Part shown: in pieces, positions 35,658-44,483 of the stretch
Layout: each line of letters starts with the position of its first letter
Numbering within the stretch: position 1 is the stretch's first letter
Origin: PSRI01 sp041484195
Lineage (GTDB): Bacteria; Bacteroidota; Bacteroidia; Chitinophagales; Chitinophagaceae
Assembly (NCBI GenBank): GCA_041484195.1
Contig: JBGPHC010000022.1
Span: 1 to 64,000 of the forward strand
Reading direction: 5' to 3'
DNA: 64,000 nt
Notes under the pieces: model-generated
Told to the model about the DNA's origin: nothing
Database searches by the model: none
Seen by the model: only the letters and a program-made list of their open reading frames with translations
Program-made: the position numbers and the translations under genes

Positions 35658-36125
35658 TCACCAGTTGTTCATCTGCTCAGGAACAATGCGCTCCAGCTTT
35701 TCCTTGTCAACTGGTTTGTCTTCCCAGTGCGGATCATATTTCACAAACCAGGAAAGCCACAAGGAACGTGACATCCGCATGAATATCGGTTGCAAGACAA
35801 TCATCAATATCGCATTGGTGATCACCCATGCTAATAATCTCTGGTCACCATCGTTCAGGGAAAACCCTAATAGGAGCCACCATAGTATGAAAGTCATGAT
35901 ACTGAAAGCAACGGTAATGGCATAACTCACATAGGCCGTGCCATAGTAGAATCCCACTTCAATTTCAGTGGGCTGCCCGCAGACCGGGCAATTTTTATTC
36001 ATTTTAAGGCAATCTTTCAGTTTATAGGGATTGGAATTTTGAAATATCTTTCCTCTTCTGCAGCGTGGGCACCTGTTGTCCAGCACACTAAACCAATAAC
36101 CCGGCTTTCTCTGTTTACTTGTCAT
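35658..36125 (-). CDS. DUF983 membrane protein with zinc ribbon
   Basis: This 155-residue protein of unknown function carries an N-terminal zinc-ribbon-like motif, RCPRCRRGKIF (18-28), paired with NCPVCGQPTE (45-54). Two hydrophobic helices follow (about 65-95 and 98-120), the layout of DUF983. The C-terminal tail is charged and cytosolic. It lies 48 bp downstream of murF on the same strand, and the pair may be co-transcribed. DUF983 genes often neighbour respiratory or envelope genes in Bacteroidota, but no role is established. Confidence 0.85.
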   Translation of the reverse strand: MTSKQRKPGYWFSVLDNRCPRCRRGKIFQNSNPYKLKDCLKMNKNCPVCGQPTEIEVGFYYGTAYVSYAITVAFSIMTFILWWLLLGFSLNDGDQRLLAWVITNAILMIVLQPIFMRMSRSLWLSWFVKYDPHWEDKPVDKEKLERIVPEQMNNW

Positions 36126-36173
36126 TAGTTATTTTAAAGTCTGCAAATTTCGTCAAAAATCTTATCAAAATCA

Positions 36174-37460
36174 CTATTTCCCGAAAGCATCCATTAATAT
36201 TTCCATCTGGGTGCTACGGGAGCCTTTAATGAGGATGGTGCTTCCTGTAAGCGGATTTGCTTTCAGCCAGTCGCGCGCTTCCCCGGCATTCTTGAAAAAC
36301 TGATATGAATGCCTGAGGTTGGCAAAATCTCCTCCTACAAGCACAACCTGTTTCCATGGATATTTTTCGATCAACTTTAATAATTCCTGGTGTTCATCTA
36401 TACTTTCCCTGCCCAATTCCATCATGCCTCCCAACAAGAGAACCTTGTCACCTTCGAGTCTGGAAAAATTTTCAATGGACAGTCTCATGCTGGAAGGATT
36501 TGCGTTGTAGGCGTCTAGAATTATTTTATTACCATTCTTTTCTATCCATTGCGAACGACTGTTGGAAGGAGCATAATTTTCCAAAGCCGATTTTATATTC
36601 CGGGGAGCGACTTTGAAATAGTGCCCCACCGCTACGGCAGCCAGAACATTTGGCAAATTGTATGTTCCCACCAATTGAGTCCGAATTCGGGGTATGGTTA
36701 TCTCACCTGTGATTTGCATTTCAAGGAATGGATCACTGGCCAATAATGCACCCCTTATGGGTTCGTCCCCTGTGCCATACCTGATCACGTTTTCAATTCC
36801 TTTGCACATCTCCCTCAAGTAGTCAAAATCCCACATCACAAATACGGTTCCCTTATGCGTCCTTAGGAAATCAAATAGTTCACCTTTTGCTTTTCGAACT
36901 CCTTCAATTCCGCCGAATCCTTCAAGATGCGCCTTACCCACATTGGTGATAATTCCATGCGTGGGGAGCGTGTATTTGCAGTAAGCTTCAATTTCGCCTG
37001 GGTGATTGGCACCCATTTCAATCACGGCAATCTCGGCGTCTTTTTTAACGTTGAGTATGGTCAGCGGTATGCCGATATGGTTGTTGAGATTTCCCTGGGT
37101 TGTGCAGGTCCTGTAAGTGGAGGATAGCACCGCGTGTATGAGTTCTTTGGTGGTGGTTTTTCCATTGCTGCCGGTGATGGCCAGAAAGGGAATATTGAAA
37201 TGGCCGCGATGGAATTTCGCGAGCTGCTGGAGTGCAAACAGGGAGTCATCCACTTTCAACAGTCGCTTGTCATTGAATCCAGGTTCTTCGTCAACCATCA
37301 CATAAGATGCGCCAGCGTCCAGGGCCTGGCGGGCAAAATGGTTACCGTTGAAATTCGGGCCCTTGAGGGCAATATAAATATCACCAGGTTTCAGCTTCCA
37401 GGTATCCGTTTGCACCGAAGGGTGCTGCTGATAAATCTGGTAGATATCGGCTATTTCCAT
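36174..37460 (-). CDS. murF: UDP-N-acetylmuramoyl-tripeptide--D-alanyl-D-alanine ligase
   Basis: MurF adds D-Ala-D-Ala to the UDP-MurNAc tripeptide, the last cytosolic step of peptidoglycan precursor synthesis. The ATP loop GSNGKTTT is at 97-104. The Mur-ligase Lys/Glu region is in VGKAHLEGFGGIEGVRKAKGE, and the C-terminal domain carries DAYNANPSSM. At 428 residues it is slightly short but complete, as in many Bacteroidota. A perfect -7 box (TAATTTTG, 37466-37473 minus strand) lies just before the ATG, so the mRNA is nearly leaderless. It follows gldJ on the same strand, an order known from other Bacteroidota, with a terminator between them. Confidence 0.96.
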   Translation of the reverse strand: MEIADIYQIYQQHPSVQTDTWKLKPGDIYIALKGPNFNGNHFARQALDAGASYVMVDEEPGFNDKRLLKVDDSLFALQQLAKFHRGHFNIPFLAITGSNGKTTTKELIHAVLSSTYRTCTTQGNLNNHIGIPLTILNVKKDAEIAVIEMGANHPGEIEAYCKYTLPTHGIITNVGKAHLEGFGGIEGVRKAKGELFDFLRTHKGTVFVMWDFDYLREMCKGIENVIRYGTGDEPIRGALLASDPFLEMQITGEITIPRIRTQLVGTYNLPNVLAAVAVGHYFKVAPRNIKSALENYAPSNSRSQWIEKNGNKIILDAYNANPSSMRLSIENFSRLEGDKVLLLGGMMELGRESIDEHQELLKLIEKYPWKQVVLVGGDFANLRHSYQFFKNAGEARDWLKANPLTGSTILIKGSRSTQMEILMDAFGK

Positions 37461-37465
37461 TCGCG

Positions 37466-37473
37466 CAAAATTA
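37466..37473 (-). promoter_or_regulatory. -7 promoter box of murF
   Basis: TAATTTTG on the minus strand is an exact TAnnTTTG match, 5 bp before the murF ATG. Together with the upstream gldJ terminator it indicates that murF has its own promoter. Confidence 0.6.
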
Positions 37474-37584
37474 AGGGAAATGAAGAACAGGGCTTAAGTC
37501 CCGTGGAGGGAAGTACGAGTAATGGATTTGGGGAACTGCGATCGAAAGCATCAGTAATTGCCTGGAATCTGAATCCGAATCAAA

Positions 37585-37610
37585 GAAAAAACCCCTCCAA
37601 AGAAGGGGTT
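37585..37610 (-). terminator. gldJ terminator
   Basis: On the minus strand AACCCCT (37610-37604) pairs with AGGGGTT (37596-37590), followed by a TTTTTCTTTG tract. It begins 27 bp after the gldJ stop and separates gldJ from murF transcription. Confidence 0.8.
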
Positions 37611-37637
37611 CGCTATAGTAAGAATTTTATTGTCCGG

Positions 37638-39197
37638 TTATTTTCGCGAATTCTGTCTGCGTTTGCTCCAGGTGTTCCCGGTCTTGAATCCGTTACCTTC
37701 CTGGCTGCCTACGCGATCCATGGCACAACGGAAACCAACCGTGCTGCTGGACTGGTCTTCTTCCAGGAAACGACGTGTGCCCGGGCTAAGCCAATAAGCG
37801 CGATCATTCCAACTGCCACCCTTGATCACTCTCGACTTATCGCTGATCAATGTAGTTTGTCCGTAGCCGTAAGTTACCTGAGAAGTTGAATCGCCATCCA
37901 GGTAATTGATCACATTACCTCTTTGATAATTGCGGCGGTTCTTGCTTTCCTCATCCGTAACATCAACTTTTATCACCCTGCCCAGACTATCTCTCTCAAA
38001 TTCGCCATTATCATTTTTCTTGTATTTCTGGTAGCGGTTACCACGATAGGGATTAAAATCATCCACGTCAACTGAATTGAGTGGCCTGTATACGTCGGAT
38101 ACCCACTCGTTCACATTGCCTGACATATTATACAAACCGAAACCATTCGGAAAGAAAGCATCTACGGGGCCTGGGATAGAAGCATTATCGTTGAGACCAC
38201 CGGCAACTCCCATCATGTCGCCATTACCGCGTTTAAAGTTTGCCAGGAATTTACCCTGCCAACTGCCATGGCGCGTATCGCGGAGTCCATTTACATTCTG
38301 GCTCCATGCATATACCTGCCTTTCCTTTATCAGTTCTTCCCCTGAGCCATTGGATTTTTTCTTTGGCTTGGGATTCTGGCTGATATATCCATAGGCTGCA
38401 TATTCCCATTCGGCTTCTGTTGGGAGCCTGTAATTGGGCAACATGAATCCATCTTCGAATGTTACAGTATTCCTGGGTCTGCCATTGGCATCTGTGAGTG
38501 TATTTTTCTTGGGCTTTCCGGGTTGAGGCTGATACAGCCCTTTCAGGTAGGCCTGCGTATTGAAATTGTCCTGGCCCTGTCCCTGCATGGTCTTCAACTG
38601 GTTCTTATTGACATATCCCTTTTCAACCAGGATTCTCTCATTTACCCTGTCGCTGCGCCAAAGACAAAAATCATTGGCCTGCTTCCAGTTCACACCAACC
38701 ACAGGATAATAATTATAGGAAGGATGGCGGAAATAGTATTCCACGAGGGGTTCATTATAAGCCAGTTCATCTCTCCATACCAGCGTATCAGGCTTCGCGT
38801 CATCAATTACTTTTACGTATTGGGGATCATCAAATACTGCTTCCAGCCAATGCAGGTATTCACGGTAGTGAACATTCGCCACTTCAGTTCTGTCAACATA
38901 GAAAGAAGAAACCGTTACTCGACGCGGGATATTATTCCAGTCACCCATTACGTCTTCGTCAGTAGCACCCATTGTAAAAGTACCACCCTGCACAAACACC
39001 AGACCAGGGCCGGTTTTCTGCTCTTTTTCCTTGGACACGTTGAAACCACCCATATTCTTATCATTGTAGTTCCAACCGGTTACTTCGGATTTCTCATGCT
39101 TGTTCTTACCAAAAGGGCCACCATTCTTACAGGAGGCAAGCAGCAAAAGAGCCGCGGATAAGAGAGCAAGGTTTTTCAAGTTAAATAGTCTTTGCAT
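37638..39197 (-). CDS. gldJ: Gliding motility/T9SS lipoprotein GldJ
   Basis: GldJ is an outer-membrane lipoprotein needed for gliding and for a stable type IX secretion motor. The 519-residue protein has a lipobox ending at Cys23 (LLASC) and a formylglycine-generating-enzyme-like (SUMF1) domain. In it are GGTFTMGATDEDVMGDWNNIP, FYVDRTEVANVHYREYLHW and RLPTEAEWEYAAYG, with a late GGSWNDRAYWL. The active-site cysteines of true FGE enzymes are not present, as expected for this structural family. The large insert with NRYQKY and DVTDEESKNRRNYQRGNVI is typical of GldJ rather than GldK. It is divergent from porV and followed by murF. Confidence 0.92.
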   Translation of the reverse strand: MQRLFNLKNLALLSAALLLLASCKNGGPFGKNKHEKSEVTGWNYNDKNMGGFNVSKEKEQKTGPGLVFVQGGTFTMGATDEDVMGDWNNIPRRVTVSSFYVDRTEVANVHYREYLHWLEAVFDDPQYVKVIDDAKPDTLVWRDELAYNEPLVEYYFRHPSYNYYPVVGVNWKQANDFCLWRSDRVNERILVEKGYVNKNQLKTMQGQGQDNFNTQAYLKGLYQPQPGKPKKNTLTDANGRPRNTVTFEDGFMLPNYRLPTEAEWEYAAYGYISQNPKPKKKSNGSGEELIKERQVYAWSQNVNGLRDTRHGSWQGKFLANFKRGNGDMMGVAGGLNDNASIPGPVDAFFPNGFGLYNMSGNVNEWVSDVYRPLNSVDVDDFNPYRGNRYQKYKKNDNGEFERDSLGRVIKVDVTDEESKNRRNYQRGNVINYLDGDSTSQVTYGYGQTTLISDKSRVIKGGSWNDRAYWLSPGTRRFLEEDQSSSTVGFRCAMDRVGSQEGNGFKTGNTWSKRRQNSRK

Positions 39198-39944
39198 TTT
39201 GCTGGATTTAAGCTAAATGATAACGGCCGGTAAGCTGCTTTATTGTATAAATGATTGTATAAAACTCAATGAATGATATGACATTATGCCACAATTATGC
39301 CAGGATACGCAATTTAGTTACTTTATCAGAATCGCCAATTTACTTATCCCCATTTTGTTGATTAATTAAATGCTAAAATTCAGGACTCGAGCCTGCCGTA
39401 GTTGTCCTTCAAAGCCCTGTCAGGGATCTCCCGAAATCATCGGCAAGCCACTCTCAAACGCGCTGACCCCTTCATTATTATGAAAATCAGCTCCCCTTCC
39501 GGATCCTGGCAGGTGAAATTTGAATTCTGTCAGGCAATGGGCTTGAATTCATTTGAATTCATTCTTGAAATTCTAATTCTCTGCATCTATTTCCCAGCCA
39601 GGGAAATCCCGGGCATTTCACCGAAGGCCAGGGTCCTGTTCCTGCCCCGGGAGGGCCGGGCAACCTGGGGCCAAAGTGGTGAAAATCATATAAGAAAACA
39701 ATAAATCCATACTGGAATCGTTCTTGCTCAGATGGAGCGGGATTGAAACCATGTTTTCTGTGATAAATACAATATAACTGTATAATTTCGCAGCCCGGAT
39801 TCCATTCTCTACGGATATATTAAAGCAGAGAATCCCGGAACATCATTCAGAAAACTCAAAATAAATTTCATAACCTCTAATTTCGGCTCGAATTTTGAAA
39901 AAAACTCTACTTTCAAATTCACTATCAATCAAATACAATTTCTG
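39198..39944. other. 747 bp noncoding gap between gldJ and porV
   Basis: I see no convincing gene in this long divergent gap. A plus-strand frame at 39402-39704 (100 codons) has no recognisable motif, no membrane or signal features and is judged a chance opening. The sequence holds short runs of repeated TTGAATTC-like and CCCGGG-rich palindromic patches around 39530-39680. Promoters of both gldJ and porV must lie here. In many Bacteroidota the sortase gene porU stands next to porV; nothing resembling PorU is present in this gap. Confidence 0.5.
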
Positions 39945-41108
39945 ATGAAAAGATCATTCAAGAGGTTTGCCATTCTAGCTGTGGCACTTATGAGTTTAGT
40001 CAAAATCGGCTTCAGCCAGTCCGCTGACCGAATCAATGTGGTTACTACGGCTGTTCCTTTTTTAAGGATTTCACCGGATGCGCGTGCAGGAGGAATGGGT
40101 GATGTAGGGGTGGCAACTTCCCCTGATGCTAATTCGCAGTTTTACAATCTGGCGAAATATCCATTTAATAAGAATCCGGGAGGTTTATCCCTGACCTACA
40201 CTCCCTGGTTAAAAGATTTGGGATTAAACGATGTATATCTGGCCTCACTCGCCGGTTATTATAAAATTGATGAGCTGCAATCCATTTCGGCGTCTTTGAG
40301 ATATTTTAGTCTGGGTAATATTCAATTTACCGATGCCCTGGGCAATGATCTCAATTCATTCAGACCAAGGGAAGTGGGAGTGGATGTGGGATACTCAAGA
40401 AAGCTGTCGGATCATCTGTCATTGGGAGTTGCACTGCGCTATATCAATTCTAACCTGGCTGGAGGAGCCGCTGTAAACGGTGTATCCTATAAAGCAGGCA
40501 GCGCGGTTGCCGGAGATATTGGATTGTTCTACACAACCGCAAATGAAAGCGGGCAGGGATGGAATTTCGGCGCGGCCATGACCAACCTGGGTTCAAAAAT
40601 TTCTTATACAAGCGATGCCACTCAAAAAGATTATATACCCGCCAATTTGGGCCTGGGTGTCGGACATACCTGGGTAATCAATGAAGTGAACAAATTCACG
40701 CTGAACCTGGAGATCAATAAACTGTTGGTGCCCACTCCTCCGGAATCCACCGGAGATTATTCAAAAGACTCCGCGGCTATAGCAGACTACAGAAGCAAGG
40801 GCGTAGTGGGAAGCTGGTTTAGTTCCTTTGTTGACGGCGAAGATTTTAAAGAACTTGCTTTTTCATTGGGCGCAGAATATTGGTATAACGACCAGTTTTC
40901 AGTTCGGACAGGTTACTATTACGAGGACAAGACCAAGGGCAACAGGAAATACCTGACCATGGGCGTGGGCTTGAAATATAATATGTTGGGCTTGAATTTC
41001 TCTTACCTCATTCCTTCGGGCAATGGAGTAAACAGAAACCCGCTTTCAAATACATTGCGCTTTAGCCTGATCTTCGACCTGAATAGTGGCGAAGGCAGCG
41101 CCAAATAG
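39945..41108 (+). CDS. porV: Type IX secretion outer-membrane protein PorV
   Basis: PorV is an outer-membrane barrel of the FadL-like group that receives T9SS cargo from the translocon and shuttles it to the sortase PorU. The 387-residue protein has a signal peptide (1-25, ending GFSQ) and the strongly conserved PorV start of the mature chain: NVVTTAVPFLRISPDARAGGMGDVGVATSPDANSQFYN, cut here into short motifs PFLRISPDARAGGMG and DANSQFYNLAKYPF. The barrel ends with NTLRFSLIFDL. A strong terminator follows at 41148. It is divergent from gldJ and not accompanied by porU. Confidence 0.93.
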   Translation: MKRSFKRFAILAVALMSLVKIGFSQSADRINVVTTAVPFLRISPDARAGGMGDVGVATSPDANSQFYNLAKYPFNKNPGGLSLTYTPWLKDLGLNDVYLASLAGYYKIDELQSISASLRYFSLGNIQFTDALGNDLNSFRPREVGVDVGYSRKLSDHLSLGVALRYINSNLAGGAAVNGVSYKAGSAVAGDIGLFYTTANESGQGWNFGAAMTNLGSKISYTSDATQKDYIPANLGLGVGHTWVINEVNKFTLNLEINKLLVPTPPESTGDYSKDSAAIADYRSKGVVGSWFSSFVDGEDFKELAFSLGAEYWYNDQFSVRTGYYYEDKTKGNRKYLTMGVGLKYNMLGLNFSYLIPSGNGVNRNPLSNTLRFSLIFDLNSGEGSAK

Positions 41109-41147
41109 TGAATTTCGTTTATAATATTCCGTAAGATATTTGTGAAG

Positions 41148-41175
41148 GCCTCTCCAAATTCGGAGAGGCTTTTTT
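41148..41175 (+). terminator. porV terminator
   Basis: GCCTCTCC (41148-41155) pairs with GGAGAGGC (41162-41169) around AAATTC, followed by TTTTTT. It lies only 15 bp before the ispF ATG, so ispF either depends on read-through or has a promoter overlapping the hairpin. Confidence 0.85.
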
Positions 41176-41190
41176 ATTTTAGCAAAAAAA

Positions 41191-41667
41191 ATGTCGTACA
41201 GGATCGGTTTTGGAATCGATTTCCACCAGCTTGCAACTGAAAGGGAGTTATGGATAGGAGGTGTAAAAATTCCTCATCACAAGGGTTCATTAGGTCACAG
41301 CGACGCCGACGTGCTCCTGCATGCCATTTGTGATGCCATGCTGGGCGCGGCATGCCTCGGCGATATTGGAACGCATTTTCCGGATACCGAGGCAGAATTC
41401 AAAAACATTGACAGTAAGATTCTATTGGGCCGTTGTTTTTCCCTCATCTCCAAAGAAGGTTACAGCATCGTAAACATTGACTCCAGCATTTGCCTGGAGC
41501 TGCCCAAAATAAAACCCTATGTGGCAGAAATGCAGCAGGTGATTTCCGACATCCTTGAATTGGACCTGCGTGATATTTCCATAAAAGCCACTACCACCGA
41601 AAAAATGGGTTTTGTCGGGAGAGAAGAAGGGCTTGCCGCCTATGCAACAATCCTGCTCAGGTCTTGA
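41191..41667 (+). CDS. ispF: 2-C-methyl-D-erythritol 2,4-cyclodiphosphate synthase
   Basis: IspF cyclises 4-diphosphocytidyl-methylerythritol phosphate in the MEP isoprenoid pathway, as a cytosolic homotrimer. Metal ligands are visible as Asp10 and His12 (GIDFHQL) and His44 in the signature GHSDADVLLHAICDAMLGAA (36-55). The CMP-binding KATTTEKMGFVGREEG near the end is complete. At 158 residues it is of standard length. It starts directly after the porV terminator and precedes dut by 135 bp. Confidence 0.97.
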   Translation: MSYRIGFGIDFHQLATERELWIGGVKIPHHKGSLGHSDADVLLHAICDAMLGAACLGDIGTHFPDTEAEFKNIDSKILLGRCFSLISKEGYSIVNIDSSICLELPKIKPYVAEMQQVISDILELDLRDISIKATTTEKMGFVGREEGLAAYATILLRS

Positions 41668-41789
41668 TGAAATCCCCAATGAGAAGAATGAATTCAGGAA
41701 TATTCTGATTGATTTGAATTTGGGGCCTCCGGTCCACTTTGAATTTCTGCCAAGCGCGGTTTTCTTGATCTCACCTGATTCTTAATTCT

Positions 41790-41797
41790 TATTTTTG
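41790..41797 (+). promoter_or_regulatory. -7 promoter box of dut
   Basis: TATTTTTG matches TAnnTTTG exactly and ends 5 bp before the dut ATG. A TTG at 41764-41766 lies 23 bp upstream, slightly further than usual. The transcript would be nearly leaderless. Confidence 0.55.
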
Positions 41798-41802
41798 TCA
41801 CC

Positions 41803-42246
41803 ATGCCGCAATTAGATGTAAGAATCATCAACAAATCTGATAACCCACTTCCCGCCTATGCAACAGTGGGAGCGGCGGGTATGGACATCAGGGCTTATTT
41901 GCAGGATCCCATCACCATCCTGCCTTTGGAACGATACCTGGCTCCCACCGGTTTATTCATTGAACTGCCACCTGGCTACGAGGCCCAGGTAAGACCCAGG
42001 AGTGGATTGGCCATAAAGCATGGTATCACCTGTCTCAACTCACCGGGCACTATTGATTCAGATTACCGGGGTGAGATCAGGGTGATACTGATCAATCTTT
42101 CCGGAGAAGAGCAAACCATTCACCCTGGAGACAGAATCGCCCAACTGGTGATTCAGAAAGTGGAACAGGTGATGTGGAAAGAATCAGAAACAATCGATGA
42201 GACTGCGAGGAATGCGGGTGGATTCGGACATACAGGCAAAAAATAA
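41803..42246 (+). CDS. dut: dUTP diphosphatase
   Basis: Dut hydrolyses dUTP to dUMP and pyrophosphate, keeping uracil out of DNA and feeding thymidylate synthesis. All five dUTPase motifs are seen in 147 residues: AAGMDIRAYL (24-33), PRSGLAIKHGI (65-75), GTIDSDYRGEI with the catalytic Asp (82-92), DRIAQLVIQKV, and the C-terminal arm RNAGGFGHTGKK. It is the normal trimeric type. It heads a likely dut/DUF4292/EnvC-like transcript, with only 8 bp to the next gene. Confidence 0.97.
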   Translation: MPQLDVRIINKSDNPLPAYATVGAAGMDIRAYLQDPITILPLERYLAPTGLFIELPPGYEAQVRPRSGLAIKHGITCLNSPGTIDSDYRGEIRVILINLSGEEQTIHPGDRIAQLVIQKVEQVMWKESETIDETARNAGGFGHTGKK

Positions 42247-42254
42247 TCTATCAA

Positions 42255-43082
42255 ATGCACCGCACACGGATCAGACTTTTATTTTTCATTGCAATCCTTT
42301 CAGGTCTTAATTTCAGTTGCCGGTCATCCCGAAAGATCCAGTCGGCCATGACCCAAAAAGATTCATCCCACACGGTTGTAGTCAATCCCGGAGAAGCGGA
42401 TACCACGAAGCTGGTGCGTGCGGCATTTCATCAAATTGACCTTAACCATATCGACTTCCACACGTTCAACGCAAAGGTCAAGGTGAATTATACCGACAGC
42501 AAGCAAAGCAACTACGATTTCAATGCATTTATCCGAATGAAGGAAGACAGTGTGATATGGTTGTCGATCAACGCCGCTTTGGGCATTGAAGCATTCCGGG
42601 TTTTGATCCGGCCCGACAGCGTTTATATAATGGATAAGCTGGGCAAGACGATCCAGTACAAATCCCTGGAATACCTCCGGGATATTGCGCAGTTACCAAT
42701 TGACTTCTATACTCTCCAGGACCTGATCCTGGGTAATCCCGTTTTTTTGGATAGTACCAATGTTGTGACTTATAAAGAAACGGAAACGACCACTTCCCTG
42801 GCGACCCTGGGTGCATTTTTTAAGCATCTTATAACAGCCCGAAAAGGTGATTTTGCTATCTTACACAGTAAACTCGATGACGTGGACGTGGTGAGAAACC
42901 GGACGGCCGATTTCACATATGAAGATTTTATAAAGGTTAATGGAAAGAATTTTTCCACCAAACGCACGATCACAATATCGGAAAAGAACAAGCTCAACGT
43001 GGATCTCAATTTTAAGTCGGTGGACTTCGACAAGAATCTCAGCTATCCTTTTCCGGTGCCACGTAATTATAAAGTGAAATAA
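42255..43082 (+). CDS. DUF4292 lipoprotein
   Basis: This 275-residue envelope lipoprotein belongs to DUF4292, a Bacteroidota family related in fold to LolA/LolB-like lipid-handling proteins. The lipobox ends at Cys22 (LNFSC). After a linker, the beta-rich domain begins near residue 55 (DFHTFNAKVKVNY). It includes FIRMKEDSVIWLSINAALGIEAFRVLI and ends YPFPVPRNYKVK, a consensus tail. It lies 8 bp after dut and 93 bp before the EnvC-like gene. A role in carrying lipids or lipoproteins is plausible from fold only. Confidence 0.87.
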   Translation: MHRTRIRLLFFIAILSGLNFSCRSSRKIQSAMTQKDSSHTVVVNPGEADTTKLVRAAFHQIDLNHIDFHTFNAKVKVNYTDSKQSNYDFNAFIRMKEDSVIWLSINAALGIEAFRVLIRPDSVYIMDKLGKTIQYKSLEYLRDIAQLPIDFYTLQDLILGNPVFLDSTNVVTYKETETTTSLATLGAFFKHLITARKGDFAILHSKLDDVDVVRNRTADFTYEDFIKVNGKNFSTKRTITISEKNKLNVDLNFKSVDFDKNLSYPFPVPRNYKVK

Positions 43083-43175
43083 TTTTAACAAATACAGAAG
43101 CAATCTGGGCCAGTCGTTCCCGTTAGAACCTGGTAACCTTTTTAAAAGAATTAAGAACCCGGTTAAATATTTATC

Positions 43176-44483
43176 ATGCGGAAGGTATTTTTCAGTCTAA
43201 TCATGGGACTATTCCTATTACACGCTGCGCCCGCATTCGCGCAAACCAAAGATGAACTGGAAAAACAACGCCAGCAGATACAACAGGAAATAGAAGATTT
43301 AAAGAGATCTCAGAGCGAAATCAAGAAAAATAAAAAAGAAAGCCTGGGACAATTGGCAAGGGTTCAGAGCCTGATCAGGAAAAGAGACGCAGTGATTGAA
43401 ACGATCAACAAGCAAATGCGCCTGATCGACAATGATATTTTCACGAATAACCGCGAAATATATCGGTTGCAAAGAGGATTGGATACCCTGAAGAACCAGT
43501 ACGCAAAAACAATCGAGTATGCCTATAAGAACCGGAGCAGTTACGATATGCTCAATTTCATCTTTTCTGCCGTTGACTTCAACGATGCCATCAAGAGAAT
43601 TTCCTACCTGAAATCCTATAGGGAATACCGGGAAAAACAGGTGCAAAATATCTATAATACCCGCCAGTTACTGGAACAGAAAAATCAGTCCCTTTCGCAA
43701 AACAAAACATTAAAGACCAAGACACTTTCGGAGCAGAGTCAACAAATGAAGAAGTTGGAAGAGGAGAAAAAAGAAAAAGATGAAGTGGTTGCCAAATTAA
43801 AATCCAGGGAAAGTGAATTAAACAAAGAGTTGCTGGCCAAGAGCAAGGTCGAGCGGAATTTGAAGAACTCCATTTCAGCCATTATCAGGAGGGAGATCAA
43901 GGAAGCGGAAGAAAGAGAAAGAAAAGAATCGCTTGCCAAGTCAAATGCTGCCAAGACTTCAAGACCCTCCACAACTACCGCGGGAACCATTGCAGCGGCC
44001 AAAACCCGAAGCAGGGAAGCCAGCAAACTTGAAAATACTCCGGAGGTCACCGCGGTATCAGTCGGTTTTGAAAATAACAGGCGAAAATTACCCTGGCCTG
44101 TTGACAGGGCAGCCATAACCGGCCGTTTCGGCAAGAATAAAATTGAAGGCACATCCCTGGTGGAAGACAATGTGGGGATCTATGTTCAGACCAATGTGGG
44201 CGCTCCTGTAAAAGCAGTTTATGAAGGAACCGTTTCGTCTGTGCATGATATAGGAGGAACAGCCGCCGTAACTATCAGGCACGGAAAATACCTGACAACT
44301 TACTATAACCTTGATAATGTGAATGTAAATAAGGACCAGGACATAAGGCTGGGTCAGGTTATTGGAAAGGCCGCCGAATCAGACAGCGAAGAAGGAGTCG
44401 GTGAAATCCTGTTTGTTGTGACCGTGGTCGTGGGAAACAATCCGAAATACCTGAATCCTGAAGACTGGCTCAAACCGCGTTGA
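43176..44483 (+). CDS. EnvC-like murein hydrolase activator with degenerate LytM domain
   Basis: This 435-residue periplasmic protein has a signal peptide (1-22, ending AFAQ), long coiled coils (about 24-110 and 160-260), a low-complexity linker and a C-terminal LytM/M23-type domain (about 300-430). The zinc ligands of active M23 peptidases are missing: the first His/Asp region reads EDNVGIYVQTN and the usual HxH strand reads YYNL. That matches EnvC and related proteins, which activate cell-wall amidases instead of cutting peptidoglycan themselves. It should act in daughter-cell separation. Its 3' end overlaps the convergent bshA gene by 14 bp. Confidence 0.9.
   Translation: MRKVFFSLIMGLFLLHAAPAFAQTKDELEKQRQQIQQEIEDLKRSQSEIKKNKKESLGQLARVQSLIRKRDAVIETINKQMRLIDNDIFTNNREIYRLQRGLDTLKNQYAKTIEYAYKNRSSYDMLNFIFSAVDFNDAIKRISYLKSYREYREKQVQNIYNTRQLLEQKNQSLSQNKTLKTKTLSEQSQQMKKLEEEKKEKDEVVAKLKSRESELNKELLAKSKVERNLKNSISAIIRREIKEAEERERKESLAKSNAAKTSRPSTTTAGTIAAAKTRSREASKLENTPEVTAVSVGFENNRRKLPWPVDRAAITGRFGKNKIEGTSLVEDNVGIYVQTNVGAPVKAVYEGTVSSVHDIGGTAAVTIRHGKYLTTYYNLDNVNVNKDQDIRLGQVIGKAAESDSEEGVGEILFVVTVVVGNNPKYLNPEDWLKPR

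Noticed and set aside
37134..37889. 251-codon plus-strand frame across murF, the gap and gldJ
   Set aside because: It is antisense to two well-supported genes, spans their terminator and shows no domain.
39402..39704. 100-codon plus-strand frame in the gldJ-porV gap
   Set aside because: No motif, signal or membrane pattern and no supporting promoter or terminator; treated as chance.
43176..44483. M23 protein as an active peptidase
   Set aside because: The zinc-binding His and Asp residues are absent, so the activator (EnvC-like) reading is better.
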